From NCBI GenBank assembly GCA_023159155.1, contig JAJNNX010000050.1, positions 186,001 to 250,000 of the forward strand: a stretch of 64,000 nucleotides of DNA, in the 5' to 3' direction. This DNA comes from Ustulina deusta. Its lineage: Eukaryota; Ascomycota; Sordariomycetes; Xylariales; Xylariaceae. This document shows positions 34,206-45,494 of this stretch, in pieces. The translations under genes and the position numbers were made by a program. Position 1 is the first letter of the stretch. Each line of letters begins with the position of its first letter. Under the pieces are notes generated by a model. The model was not told where the DNA came from and made no database searches. It saw only the letters and a program-made list of their open reading frames with translations.

Positions 34206-34453
34206 TATCGGATTAAGTAGTAACTAGGTAAAGATGTGAGCCATAAAGTAGCTAGTGAGAAGTGCCCTTATAGAAGGTATGCCCTTAGCAAATAAAGCGT
34301 TATATAGCTAAATGAATAGATCCACACCTAACTGTATGAAGGATATATATGTATGTAGGGTATAAAATACACCCATACAGACCTACAACAACAACAATAC
34401 AACAGACCTTCTGCAGGCAATACGTGGCAAGATCGCTAGTGCTAAATCTAACA
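34206..34453 (+). repeat. 3' LTR of element C (248 bp)
   Basis: It is colinear with the 5' LTR. Relative to it, 19 G positions are A here. The final ~65 bp are identical in both copies. It is followed by CTTTG. Confidence 0.92.
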
Positions 34454-35439
34454 CTTTGTAGTTTATGACTTTAGCGGAAGGTTTTGCAGCCTTTGCTAAA
34501 TATATGCTTATAGCCTATAGTGTAAGCCTTCGAATTAATGTTAAGCTAAAAATAAATATATTTTAAAAAAGGCTACATATTAGATAAAAGAGGTTATAGC
34601 TTAAAAGAAATTACAGCTCAAAAGAAATTGCAGCTCAAAAAAAACTACAGCTCAAAAGAAGCTGCATTCTAAAATAAGGTCCATAATAAAAAAGACTTTA
34701 AAAATATAAGGGTTTTATATACAAAAGCAATATATTTATTATGCTGAGTAATAGCTATACTTTATACCTACTAACCTTTGCTAGAATTGTTTTTAGGACC
34801 CCCCCTGGCCCGCTACGGTTATCTTTGGGGACCTTTCCAATTGGCCAGTACTTGAACACTCACTCAACCATCCCAAATTAGTTATGATGATACCTATTTC
34901 GGGTTAGACCTGCCCAAGACAGGCCTGGTAACCTGGAAACCATGCCCCGCAATGGATCCTTATCAGTAGGTACCTACCTAAGAGGTACTCTCTAAGGAAA
35001 TCGTACTTTCCTTATATGCAATACCTAGGCAGATCGGTATGCTGCGTACCTACCTAGGTAGATAAATACATACATTTCGAGTCCTGCACGGCGTTGTCCC
35101 CTTCCAGTCAACATCAACAGGCAAAAAGAACTCACCGCCTTCAGTTTTCCTGTACATGAGATGCACTCGATGTAGGTACCTATATGCTGTTTCTAGGGAC
35201 GACCAGCGGATACCTAGGTAGGTTTGTATGACGCTTTCTTTCTACCAATAAGAGCAGACCAAAAATGTAGCCAGCGACCTATTATGTTCGCTCTCACCAG
35301 TCCAACAGCTATTTCGAGGTCTCGGCCCCAACATTGTTGGGAGCATCCCCGACGACCCCGGCAGGTCCCAGGGTATGCTGTGAAACAAATCGAGCTGCAT
35401 CTTGCATTGTGCTGACAGTGTGCAGAATAGCTTCAATCG
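34454..35439. other. Spacer right of the nested elements, with short repeats
   Basis: A run of four CAGCTCAAAAGAAA-type units lies at about 34595-34672. From about 34800 composition returns to normal. Several palindromic GGTACCTACCTAGGTA-type motifs cluster at 34965-35060 and 35160-35225. An open frame at 35224-35415 shows no known domain. No gene is supported. Confidence 0.55.
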
Positions 35440-35598
35440 ATGTGGACCCGCTATGCGGCCTACGAACGCTCTACTGACAGGCCTGTTCACGAGATCCGCG
35501 ACAGCGCTCCGCACAGCGGCGAAGACGAGCTTGCCACTTGCTTGACACCCCCCGCGGAACGCGCACTGCTCGATGCGCACAGCTCCGACCACGTCTAG
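35440..35598 (+). other. Upstream ORF or decayed 5' exon before the F-box gene
   Basis: An ATG-started frame of 52 codons (MWTRYAAYERSTDRPVHEIR...) ends in TAG 94 bp before the F-box start codon. The next stretch (about 35600-35690) reads protein-like in another frame (SLDHEVTVDIGRWGIYGF). It could be a uORF, a first exon joined by an intron I could not place, or coding sequence broken by frameshifts. Confidence 0.35.
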
Positions 35599-35692
35599 TG
35601 TGCACCGCCAGCCTCGACCATGAAGTAACAGTCGACATCGGACGCTGGGGAATCTATGGCTTCGCGCCGCTAACAAACGCACCGATCCGCAC

Positions 35693-37009
35693 ATGCCCAC
35701 CATTTCCCTCGACATCTGCCCCGAAGAGCATATGGCGTCGCTGGCCCTCGAGCTGCCCAAGCAGAGCCCGCGCATTGAATACACCAGCCGCGCCGTGACC
35801 CCCAAGACAGACATCCCCGAAGCCCAAAAGACATTTCTGACCTGCGCGCTGGCCAGGGTGCTCAATACGTACAAGAGGGAGGTCATCCGGTTCGGCACCG
35901 AGTGGAGCCCGGATTCGTTTCCCTTTCGAGAGTTGGCCTTTGCCCTGGTCTCCATCGCATCTGACCAGGCCGAATTCCATTATTTCCCCACCAACTCCAA
36001 GTTCGTCGATGTCGAAGCAGCCCGGAGGACTGGATGGCTCGACAAGGAGTTGGCTGGCGACAAAGCTCCGTTGCCGCTGTTTGGCTCCCTGTCCCACCTA
36101 CCGGGCGACCCCCCCGGCGTATCGCCCATGGAGACCATGTACTGGCTCAAAGACGTGCTTATCAGCCTTACACTCGTCATTGATGGCGAGGCCATCGCCA
36201 AAGCCGTTACGTGGGGCCTCGAGCAGGGACGCGTCAACTTCCAGATCGTCATTCTAACCCTCTTCGAAGTCGGATTTGCCGAAGTCTCCCTCGGCCGTGA
36301 CGATAAACTATTCGTTACACGCAGCAAGAATCTTTGTCTCTCACCTCTGCGCGAAAAAGACTGTGTGAGCAGCCATCCACGTGATCGGCCTGAGCCTAAG
36401 TCTTCAGTGGATAAGCCCTCGATGGACGAATACCATCGGAGCTATGTGCTCGCGTACTCCTTCACCATGACGATGCGAGCACTACAGCATCACTTCCCCG
36501 GGCTTGCGGCGCTCGTCAACTTCTTTGATGCCGCTGCAATCCGCCGCACAGCATCCAGATCGACAGGAGTCTTTCCGCTTGAGCTGTATGACCAAATCCT
36601 AAGTTTTGTCGACTTTGATACGTGGAAGACTTGCTCAGTAGTATCAGCGGGGATTCGCTCCTGCTGCCTCCGTAAGTACCGAGTTAGTGATCAGATGAGG
36701 ATCATAAGAGGCCCCTTCGTGAGGCTGTCGTCTCAGAATCACCGTTCGTTGTCGTTCGATTTTGAAGATATGAAAAGAGGCAAGATCCTTCCGATGACAG
36801 AGACGATATACGGGTATATGCGGTCGTTATGGTTGATCCCCGTCATCGGTAGCGATCGAAAAGCGATCATGATGGACGCATGTGTCCAGTTCGAGTCCGC
36901 CGGGCATGTGCCAGTAGAGGCTGACAGCGAGGGTGAAGGGGCGTTAAGTCTTCTAACGGCCCAGACGCCACCGGCGGCTACTCAAAGTGTCGTCAACACT
37001 GGCACATGA
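35693..37009 (+). CDS. F-box domain protein
   Basis: This is an intronless 438-aa frame. It starts at the first ATG in frame, since a TGA lies upstream without an intervening ATG. An F-box-like segment spans residues about 292-330 (VFPLELYDQILSFVDFDTWK, then TCSVVS..RSC), the pattern P-x-E-[IL]-x-x-x-I-[LF]-x-[FY]-[VL]-x-x-x-[DT]. By family knowledge it would bind Skp1 and act as substrate receptor of an SCF ubiquitin ligase. The ~290 residues before it are unlike WD40 or LRR repeats and I do not recognise them. The last ~50 residues look disordered. It lies 1.2 kb from the transposon block. An extra 5' exon is possible (see 35440-35598). Confidence 0.65.
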   Translation: MPTISLDICPEEHMASLALELPKQSPRIEYTSRAVTPKTDIPEAQKTFLTCALARVLNTYKREVIRFGTEWSPDSFPFRELAFALVSIASDQAEFHYFPTNSKFVDVEAARRTGWLDKELAGDKAPLPLFGSLSHLPGDPPGVSPMETMYWLKDVLISLTLVIDGEAIAKAVTWGLEQGRVNFQIVILTLFEVGFAEVSLGRDDKLFVTRSKNLCLSPLREKDCVSSHPRDRPEPKSSVDKPSMDEYHRSYVLAYSFTMTMRALQHHFPGLAALVNFFDAAAIRRTASRSTGVFPLELYDQILSFVDFDTWKTCSVVSAGIRSCCLRKYRVSDQMRIIRGPFVRLSSQNHRSLSFDFEDMKRGKILPMTETIYGYMRSLWLIPVIGSDRKAIMMDACVQFESAGHVPVEADSEGEGALSLLTAQTPPAATQSVVNTGT

Positions 37010-38085
37010 ACAAAAAAACACGATGGATAGGTAGTTCGAGTCAGTCTTGAGGATAGGACTAATACAATATTGAACACTCCGCACGAAAGTGTCTGCTGAC
37101 TTCTTGCGGCGGTACGGTCGGCCTTCCGCTTATGCCTTGCCCGACCGCCATTGCCGATCAGATCTAGAAGAAGCGATATGCAGCAGTATTTGGCAATCCA
37201 TCTTGTAAAGCGTGCCTGGAGTTATAATAGAGTTACCGGGAACCCAGTGTAATGATACACGTCGAAGGCGGTAACATACGTGTGAGGCATTGAAAGCGCT
37301 GATTCAATCCCAGCAGTTGTTGTACTTTGGTCATACCTTTTTTAAGCCATCTATATCTACATACCTTGGTATTTTCCTATGTTTGTATCGGCTTTTGTTA
37401 TCGGTGTCTCGACTTCACCGGAGTACCGTATTAAGAAAAACGGAACTGTGAAACGCCCGGGACGTCTTGCTCACTCGTCTTACGGCCGGCGATCCCGGTT
37501 CTGCTCTGTGTGCCCCCCTCTGTCGTCCTTTCATTTTTCCTAAAACACCGCAAGCTTACCGATTCATCTTCTATGTAGAGTTGCACCACTAACATTTGCA
37601 CCGACAACCACCTTGCCCTGCCCTTGTCTAACCGGAGCTTTCTGCATTATTACGAAGTAACGAAACAGGAGTAATTAATAAAGCGGCCATCATAGGGGGT
37701 CCTCCTATGCACTGTCGTCTCTACCTTCCCAACGGGGTGGGAGCGAGCTGACGTAACTAGCAAAGATCGGCGTTGAGACTGCTATTCGTAGATGAACGTA
37801 ACCCAAAACGGTAGTCGCCAAGTCTGGGGGAGACCTGTCGTGAATAAGGAAGGCCAGAAGATCTTGGTCCCTGCAATCGGACCGAGATGGCATCAGCATC
37901 AGCATCAGCATCAGTTGCCCGACGCTGACATTCGACGCGACGCGAGCGTGGCGAGCATGGCGGCCACATCTGATATAAAAGGGGGGGGATAGCCGCTTCG
38001 CTGTCTGGAGCCTGACACGAAGCAGTGGCTCAGCATTCCCTTACTTGATCTGCTGTTTGAGAAGTATCGAGGCCTCAAGATCACG
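37010..38085. other. Intergenic region and GH5 promoter
   Basis: This is a 1.08-kb spacer. A CATCAG-type microsatellite lies at about 37890-37914. A segment at 37067-37120 resembles 17107-17160. A TATA box lies near the right end. The small open frames overlap one another and have no recognisable domain. Confidence 0.55.
37974..37980 (+). promoter_or_regulatory. TATA box of the GH5 glucanase gene
   Basis: TATAAAA, followed by a G-run, stands 106 bp before the start codon, a normal place for a fungal TATA box with a leader of about 70 nt. Confidence 0.6.
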
Positions 38086-39437
38086 ATGCGCTACTCGCCT
38101 CTTGCTCCCCTTTTCCTGGCGGGCGCCGCCTACGCCTGGCTGCCCCAGGATCGCGACCTCGCCGCCTTCAACATGACTGCACGCTTCGAGAAACTCGGCA
38201 AGCGGTTCCAGCCGTCTCTCCCGGCCGGCGTGACCAAGATCCGTGGCGTCAACTTTGGGGGTAAGTCGATGACAGCCGTTCAACTATACTGAAGGCCTCT
38301 GCAAAGACTGACGCGACTTTAGCATGGCTGATCTCGGAGCCGTTCTTCATGTCCAACGAGTGGCCCAATGTGATGGGCTGCGGATCGTCAGTCAGCGAGT
38401 TCGACTGCATGCGGGAGCACTACTCTGGCAGCAACCGCGAGGCTGGAAACGCCGCCTTCGAGAAGCACTGGGCGACGTGGATCACGCCCGCCACGGTGCA
38501 GTCAGTTCACGACGTGGGGCTCAATACGATCCGCATCCCCATCGGGTACTGGTCTTACACGGCCATCGTGGACACGGCCAGCGAGCCTTTCGCCGACGGC
38601 AACAGAATGCTCCCCTACCTCGACGCCGTCGTCCAGAAGGCCGCCGATTTGGGCATCTATGTCATTATCGACCTTCACGGCGCGCCGGGCGGCCAGCAGC
38701 AGGACGTCTTCACGGGCCAGAACCCGAACCCCGCGGGGTTCTTCAACAACTATGACTACGGCCGCGCCGAGCAGTGGCTATCGTGGATGACGAACCGCAT
38801 CCACACGAACTCGGCGTACTCAACCGTCGGCATGATCGAGGTGCTCAACGAACCCGTCTCTCAGCACGACGGCGGCGGGCGGTACCCGGCTCCCGGCCAG
38901 GTGCCGAGCATGATCGATACGTACTACCCCGGTGCGCTATCAGCCGTGCGCTCCGCCGAGGCCGCGCTGGGCGTGTCCAACGACCGCAAGCTGCACGTGC
39001 AGTTCATGTCGTCGAAGTGGTCGTCCGGCGACCCGCGCGGCAACTCGGCCGTGGCGGGCGACAGCCTGACGGGCTTCGACGACCACAACTACATCGGGTT
39101 CGGGGTCAGCAACAACGGGGACCAGACCACACTGATGCAGAGCGCGTGCCGAGACTCGCGTCTCGTGAGCGGCGAGAGCTTCGAGATCACGGGCGAGTGG
39201 AGCATGACGAGCGGCGTCGAGTGGCAGAACGCCGACTTCTTCAAGAGGTTCTGGACCGCGCAGCAGCAGCTCTACGAAAAGCCCGGCATGGCCGGCTGGA
39301 TCTACTGGACCTGGAAGACGGAGCTGAACGACCCCCGGTGGACCTACTCGTACGCGACTTACCTCGGTTACATCCCCACCGATGCCGCCGCGCTGGAGCA
39401 AAACGTCTACTGGGACGTCTGTGCCGGGTACACGTAG
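38086..39437 (+). CDS. Secreted GH5 beta-glucanase (endo-1,6- or exo-1,3-type)
   Basis: CDS join(38086..38260, 38323..39437), 429 aa. The 62-nt intron (GTAAGT...CTTTAG) joins GVNFG to AWLISEP, restoring the conserved GxNxGxWLxxEP entry of this GH5 group. A signal peptide covers about residues 1-17 (cleavage near AYA-W). Catalytic glutamates are visible: the acid/base in EVLNEP (E235) and the nucleophile in ITGEWS (E350). IRIPIGYW, IDLHGAPGGQQ and GWIYWTWK are typical for fungal exo-beta-1,3-glucanase and endo-beta-1,6-glucanase relatives. The closest by eye is the endo-1,6-beta-glucosidase B type, but substrate cannot be fixed from motifs. It would act outside the cell on wall or host glucans. 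Confidence 0.9.
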
Positions 39438-41766
39438 GCGTAGATGATGTCGGGCAGGTCGGAGGGCAGAAGGAGCTGGCTACGCTATGGCGAGGGGGGC
39501 TAGAGGAGTGGTAGTAGATCAACTAAGCGTGGACCTGCGGTGTGTCGTAATTGGGCGGATGACGGACGACGAGATGAAGCATTGCTATGGGTTAGCCATC
39601 GCGCCATTATCCTCGGAGAAGCTCCAAGGGAAATCCCAGAGGGCTAGCGCTGGTTTTGTGCAAAAACGACATATCCTGGAACAGGCGTTCGAAGTTAGGG
39701 TACCTTGACGACGAGATGAGGACTGAGAAATTCACCCCGGGATTGCGAATCCAACCTAGTATCTTGCGAATGCGGCGCGCGTGGATGCTGTGGCGACCGA
39801 CGACTTATGACGTACAGCTGAAAAATCGGCATGGTGTTTTCCATATCGCGTGTTAGCGATACGTTGTATAACGGCTACTTCATTGGGATGGCTTGGCCTA
39901 TCCAAAGGACGGCAATCTGATCATGAGGTCGATCCGTAGTCGTGGCGATCACAATAGTTACCATACAGAGTCGGAAACTTTGCTAGGAGCAGATAGAGAG
40001 TTCGAGGGTGTTCTTGTCAAAAACAACAAAAAATACCGCCAGACCGAGCTGTCACGAAAGAAGTTGCTGCTCTCAACTATATATTCTGGGCCCTTTGATC
40101 GTGTAAACTAAGTGCGTGATGTTGAGGAATGAGCAACGCAAGAAATTACCTGATTTTCTACTGAGGGCTGGCGTTCCTGTAAAGGGCCATTCCTTGCTAT
40201 CTAATACAAGAGTTGAAGATTTGGTATTCGTATTAATAAAATCCATATTGTATGCTTCTTTCTCTAGATCCGTATGATTATGAACTCGCAGCAGCTCAAG
40301 TTTGTTGGGACTAACAATATTGCTGCTTCTGTTCCTTCTGTTTAGATGCAGGATTTGGACCAGGTCACTTATAGTAACTAACGTAAGGACCTCAGCAATA
40401 AATCACGAGTAATATTATTTAGGAGACCTCAAGTCGGGGCCTGAGAGCTCCCGACGCCAGATCAATCGGCACATCTGGGTTGAGCTAGAGTAAAGGGGTT
40501 GCGGCTTCTCAAACGCGCCGAATGGATGTATTGTGCTGACAGAAGATCGGAGGAACGACGTCCAAGGATTTGACGCACAGTTCACGGCTGTTCGCACACA
40601 AATGAGCCATTCGTCCAAGTCGATTATGAACGCTGCTGTAGCCGGAGGAGGCGTCCCTAACGCTCTCTTTGTATCATAGACGGATCAGCTGCGGACATCC
40701 ATAGGCGACAAAACGGCGGCTACCAAAAGAAGACAAGAAGGTATTATACAGGCCTAGTATCGAACTAGTGAGAAACACTCAAACTTTTATTGCTGAGTAG
40801 GTAGTTAACCAAGAGCAACAACATCAACATCAACATGTGGATCGATCACCAGTGCTATTGAAACCCCAACACATCATTGCATATGTGAGAGAGAGGAAAA
40901 GAAAAAATAGAAATGCTAGGAAAAACACAATGTTAACAACAGTTTTGCTTGAAGCAACAGATTATGTCCCATCTATTTCCCCTTAAAGATCTTGAACTAA
41001 AAAAAAGGGGGCGGAAGGGGGCGACAAAAAGAACCTCGGAATGATATAGGACTGTCATGGAACTTAAACTATATCCGATTTAAACAAATGACTAACCAAA
41101 CTCTGGACACTGGTCTGCCATCGCAAAGTTGGGATCAGTTGCAAACCCATTCAGAGAATTGATGGATCATAGGAATTTTGATGGATGCGAGTTTTGAAGA
41201 AGCTGGAATCAGATGCTCTGCCACTGACCTCGGGTCTATCAGCGAAACGGTGGGCAATAATATGGCCTCTTGTACCACCGAGCTATAAGTCCCATCTGCC
41301 CAAGTGGCACTAATTCTAGACGTCTAATATTAGAGGTTTGGTGCAGTCTGTCTCTCTTTAAAAAGAAGACAGGAATGTGAGTAGGTTAGGTAGGTACCTG
41401 GGACCTCCCTTTTAGGCAATAAGGTAGGGCGAGTATCAGAAATATCCTTGAAATTTACTTATGCATCTAAGGCGATTTCTTATCGGTTCTTATCCGACTG
41501 CAGTTCCCGAGCTTCAACAAACTAACTACATCATCATTCACGACCTCCAAATACCCATACACATATCATTTCCCATTGACTTCCTACAAGCGCACTCTAT
41601 CCAAGCAGCCTCTAGATGCGCTATTTACCTCTTCTCTCCCAAATTCCCATGCGTACGCCCGCCTAAGCACGTAATAATAGCCCGGCCACACATCGCCACA
41701 CCACCACCACCACCACCACCACCACCGTCTCCCGACTCCCGACGCAACCTGCCCTCCCCATCCAGG
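39438..41766. other. Intergenic region between GH5 and cwc26
   Basis: There are 2.3 kb without a supported gene. Open frames up to 80 codons have no known motif. Composition falls toward AT between about 40,000 and 41,400. A (CAC)n run of about 29 bp ends 40 bp before the cwc26 start. The frame containing cwc26 is open upstream to 41461, but that part is low-complexity and unlike the family. Confidence 0.5.
41698..41726 (+). repeat. CAC/CCA trinucleotide microsatellite in the cwc26 leader
   Basis: About nine CCA units lie in the probable 5' UTR, 41 bp before the start codon. Confidence 0.9.
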
Positions 41767-42840
41767 ATGCCCTCCGACCTCTCCAGCTATCTCGCAACCC
41801 ACTACCTGACGGCAGACCCCAAGCCCTCGAAGAAGCGCAAGCGCAAGCAGGCCGCCGAAGGCCTGATAATAGCCGATGACGACGAGACGGGCTGGTCGCG
41901 CGGCCGCACCCGCGGCGACGCAGACGACGACGAGGAATCGGCCATGAACGCCGCGGTGGTGGGGACGAGCGCCGAGTTCCGCAAGGCCAAGAAATCCGGC
42001 TGGAAGGTCCTCGGGGGCGGCTCCTCGGCGCCACGCCACCACGACCACCACCACCAAGGGCCCGCCCTCGACGACGACGACGCCGCGACGACGCGCCAGG
42101 CGGACGCGATCCTCGCGTCGGCGGCGGCCGAGAGCAGCGCCGCGGCCGACGACAACGACGCGCCGGTGATGATGTCGGACGGGACGCACGCGGGGCTGCA
42201 GAGCGGCGCGGCGGTGTCGGCGCAGCTCGCGCGTCGGCGGGCGGCCGAGCGCGCCGAGTACGAGCGGTCTGCGGGCGGCAAGGGCAAGGGTAAGCGCGAC
42301 GGGGGGGGGGAGGAGGCCGAGACCATCTACCGCGACGCGACGGGGCGGCGCGTCGACGTGAGCATGAAGCGGGCGGAGCTGCGGCGGGAGGCCGAGGAGG
42401 CGGCGCGGCGGCGCGAGGCGGCCGAGCTGGCGCTGCGCGGCGACGTGCAGGCGGACGAGGCGCGGCGGCGGCGCGAGGCCCTCGACGACGCCAAGGTCAT
42501 GGCTTTCGCGCGGCACGCCGACGACGCCGACATGAACGCCGACATGAAGGCCCGGGTGCGCTGGGGCGATACCATGGCCGCGTTCGTGAAGCCGAGAGAC
42601 GATGGCGGAGGCGGAGGCATAGGCGGCAGCAACGCTGCGAAGGGGCGGCGCAGAGTAGTAGTAGTCAAGGGACGGCCGGTCTACAAGGGCGCGTGGACGC
42701 CGAATCGCTACCAGATCCCGCCGGGCTACCGGTGGGACGGCGTGGATCGGAGTAACGGGTTCGAGGCCGAGAGGTTCAAGGCGATTAACCGGCGCGAGAG
42801 GAACAAGGATTTGGATTACTCGTGGCAGAGGGACGAGTAG
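41767..42840 (+). CDS. cwc26: Pre-mRNA splicing factor Cwc26/Bud13 (RES complex)
   Basis: This is an intronless frame of 357 aa. The start at [14 protein letters not shown] is chosen because Cwc26 homologues begin with this helix; the longer open frame upstream is low-complexity. Marks of the family are the N-terminal SSYLAxxYL, a basic KKRKRK cluster, a disordered centre rich in Asp, Ala and His, a long charged helix with [13 protein letters not shown], and the conserved C-terminus [20 protein letters not shown] followed by FE and a final DYSWQRDE. By family knowledge, Bud13/Cwc26 with Pml1 and Snu17 forms the RES complex that helps activate the spliceosome and retain unspliced RNA. The coding region is strikingly GC-rich compared with its flanks. 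It converges on TFG1. Confidence 0.92.
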   Translation: MPSDLSSYLATHYLTADPKPSKKRKRKQAAEGLIIADDDETGWSRGRTRGDADDDEESAMNAAVVGTSAEFRKAKKSGWKVLGGGSSAPRHHDHHHQGPALDDDDAATTRQADAILASAAAESSAAADDNDAPVMMSDGTHAGLQSGAAVSAQLARRRAAERAEYERSAGGKGKGKRDGGGEEAETIYRDATGRRVDVSMKRAELRREAEEAARRREAAELALRGDVQADEARRRREALDDAKVMAFARHADDADMNADMKARVRWGDTMAAFVKPRDDGGGGGIGGSNAAKGRRRVVVVKGRPVYKGAWTPNRYQIPPGYRWDGVDRSNGFEAERFKAINRRERNKDLDYSWQRDE

Positions 42841-43377
42841 TAAGTAGGTGCGGAATTCATTCATACATAGCTGGCGTTGGCATGATTTACTACATGTGAC
42901 AGACACAATTATACCCAAATTGGGGGGTTTTTTTTTCATGACGCCTATTATAATGATCATACTGAAAACTATTCTTCGCCGTCTTGATACTAGCTTGCAA
43001 CCGCGCAGTGTATTATGTATAATCTATGGGACGCTATGGAATTCAGCACTGCTATCCCGTGCACTTCTTCCATGGATAAGACCAGGCGATTTCGCGGCTT
43101 CACGGTAACTAGGAAAAAAAAATCATTTCCCAACTGGACGTTCGCCAAGGAGAAACATCGCAACCACTATTCGTAAGGATTGCGGCGACGCTGACTTTGG
43201 ATCCAGTACGGTTCTTGCACAAGTAGATTAGGGATTGGCTGCACCATCCAACCCCTAAGATGTGTGAAGATATAGAGCTTTCCCCTTGTCGTCGAGGGTC
43301 TATCTAGCCCGGCGTTTAGCCTAAGAAAACAAGAAGCCATACTTGAACATTCTTCAAAGGGGCTCCACGGGGCACGC
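42841..43377. other. Convergent 3' intergenic region
   Basis: There are 537 bp between the convergent cwc26 and TFG1 genes, expected to hold both 3' UTRs. A T9 run occurs near 42928-42936. Nothing else was seen. Confidence 0.55.
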
Positions 43378-45494
43378 TTAAGCTTTGCGACGCAATAATT
43401 TTTCGCTTTGGTTGAACACTGTGTTCTCCTTGACCAGCTGAAGCCACTCCTTTCTGCTGAGGTGGCCTTCCTTGTCGACGCGGTTATCAAACATTTTAAG
43501 AAGCCCGCCGATAGTAATACCGTTAGGCAGAGGTGGTAACGCCTGTAGAATTTCCTGGGCTGTGATAGGTTTTAAAGGCTCCTGAGCCACGCCAACGTTC
43601 GGAGAAGCTGCCCGAGGTCTCGAAGGAACGGGACTGCCAGCCCGGGATCCCGTTGGCGTCCCCTTGGCACCGGTGCCCAAATGTGGGCGTCGCTTAACCT
43701 TGCCTCCCGCCCCGTCCGACATCTCGCCGGCTGTGGCCTCCCCATCGCTAGTAGATCCAGCCCCCCGCACGGATTGTCCGCCGGGTAGAGGGGTGGCACT
43801 ACGGCTGCCAGTGACCGAGTTAGTAGGCCCAATCTTCTTCTTCTTCTTATTCCGAGTTGACTCGGTGCCACTCGAGTCCGAACCGAGTGGGGAACCTGGC
43901 CGCTTCAGAGATTTGCCTTTCTTCGCCCCATCGGCAAGAGTTTTTTTGCCCTGGGGCGTACCTGGCCCCTTAGCGGAACCAGCGCCGTTTTTATCTTTAT
44001 CCGCTTTGTTATCCTCATCCTCTTTCTCGGAATCGGAGCCAGACTCGCTCTGTTCATGCTTGAATTAGTGCTCAGTGAGAAGAAGTAGTGTGAAATATGG
44101 CTTACCGACGACGACGCAAAAGGATCCCGACCAGAAGAGTCACTGTCGTACTGGAATTGTTTGTCCCGTTTCCGTAAGGCCTTTTTGAGGTCTTTGCCAA
44201 ACAGTTTTCTCACCTCCTCTTCTTTCTGAAGCTCAGCCTCTTCTTTTTCAATCTTCTTCTCGTCTGCATCGCCAAACAGATTAGCACCAAGCTGCTCACG
44301 GCGTACCCTGTCTTTAGAATCTTTAGTATCCTCATCTCTCTCAGGTTCAAAACCGGCAGTTTCATCGTCGTCTTGGAATTCGTCACCAGACATATCGATG
44401 TCGTCGTGCTCCATCTTCTCCCCCCGTGATGCCTGTAGAAAAGTAGAGCTTTCTTGCTTGACTGCTGTCGGTCCATACATGATCCTTCGCGATTCTTCTC
44501 GGGCAGTGACGGCTTTGCTCCGGTCGGAGTCTCTAATAGCCCAGCGTGTAGGAGCCGCCTTCTTGCCCATAATCTTCTCAGCTTCTTCGATCGACAGATG
44601 TTGGAAAGCTCCTCTCTTGGGAGTAAACTTGTACCATTTCTCCAAGGGCAGCATGCGGTAACCCCCGGTCTCCGGGTAGGGGATCAAAGCGACCATGCGA
44701 TCAGACAAGGCCGCTTCGTACTGTCCGGCCCAGATGTGCTTTGCATCGGCATCCTCCAAATGCCATGGCAAAGCTTCTTCGTATCTGATTTCTGCCTCTT
44801 TCTTTTGCTTTTCGGTGCGTGGTTGATAGTGAACCTGTGTCCCGGTCTTTCTTTCATCCTTGTTCTTTTGTTGTTGCCGTTTCCGTTCGGCATCCTTGAG
44901 AACAGGCGCCTTCTGTGCATCATCCAATGCGCGCTGTGCATCACGTTGGGCCTTGAGTTGAGCCTGTCGCTCGGCCTCTTCGGAATTAGCTGGAGGCTGC
45001 TCGATAGGCTCCTCCTCCTTCACCTTTTGGCCCGGGGGCGGTTGTCTCGGGTCGCGGCGTTGCAGAGTCACGGGGCGAGGGAAATGATCTTGGTCGGTTG
45101 GGTCAATCTCGGCTTGCTTATTACCTCGTATCTGGGGGGCAAATCGCATAACATGGAAGCGAAGGCCTTCTTTCAATGCCTTCTTGGTAACAAATAGGGG
45201 GACTTCCTGACCTCCCGCAGGCAAGGGCTTCGCCCAGCCACCATTTTGAGCTCGCAGATTGTCGAAACGCGGGGCTGACTTGCCAAGTTGGAGAGACTGC
45301 TTGGAATTTCCGGCTACTTTAGGCGTGCCGATGTTCTTAGGCGGTATGCTAGCTTTGGGGGGAAGTGGTCGGGGTGCAGGCTTTTTCCGAGGCACCATCG
45401 GGTTGGCGGTATTGCGCGGGCGGCGCAAAGGAGGTGCACCAGTAGGGGGTGTGGGCTGCTGGCCGTTAGGGCCGCCCGATGGAGATGCACTCAT
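43378..45494 (-). CDS. TFG1: TFIIF alpha subunit (RAP74/Tfg1)
   Basis: CDS complement(join(43378..44058, 44106..45494)), 689 aa. The 47-nt intron (GTAAGC...TTCAAG) is in phase 0 and joins FASSS to HEQSES. The N-terminal third (about 100-330) is the TFIIF dimerisation domain with VTKKALKEGLRFHVMRF, ALPWHLEDADAKHIWAGQYE and GYRMLPLEKWYKFTPKR. A long charged, disordered middle (about 350-610) with acidic and Ser-rich tracts follows. The C-terminal winged helix (about 622-689, PITAQEILQALPP..LRRKA) binds the FCP1 phosphatase in other species. The protein acts in the nucleus with TFIIF-beta and RNA polymerase II during initiation and elongation. Confidence 0.93.

Larger units (their letters stand above)
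22289..34453 (+). mobile_element. Outer LTR retroelement C, non-autonomous-looking, with nested chromovirus
   Basis: Two colinear 248-bp direct LTRs (22289-22536 and 34206-34453) are flanked by the same 5-bp target duplication, CTTTG (22284-22288 and 34454-34458). The termini are TGTCGG (TATCGG in the mutated copy) and CTAACA, the style usual for Ty1/Copia. Removing the nested element (23933-31567 plus one duplication) leaves about 4.5 kb. On the left is a lysine-rich gag-like remnant with a decayed zinc-knuckle pattern. On the right are about 2.6 kb of tandem-repeat mosaics and no recognisable reverse transcriptase or integrase. Orientation is inferred from the gag remnant. The element may always have been mobilised in trans. 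Confidence 0.88.

Noticed and set aside
41461..41766. N-terminal extension of the cwc26 frame by 102 codons
   Set aside because: The extra part is low-complexity and includes a CCA microsatellite; family members start at MPSDLSSYL.
41584..42960. Large minus-strand open frame opposite cwc26
   Set aside because: It is a shadow frame in GC-rich coding sequence, with Val/Arg/Leu-rich nonsense composition and no motif.
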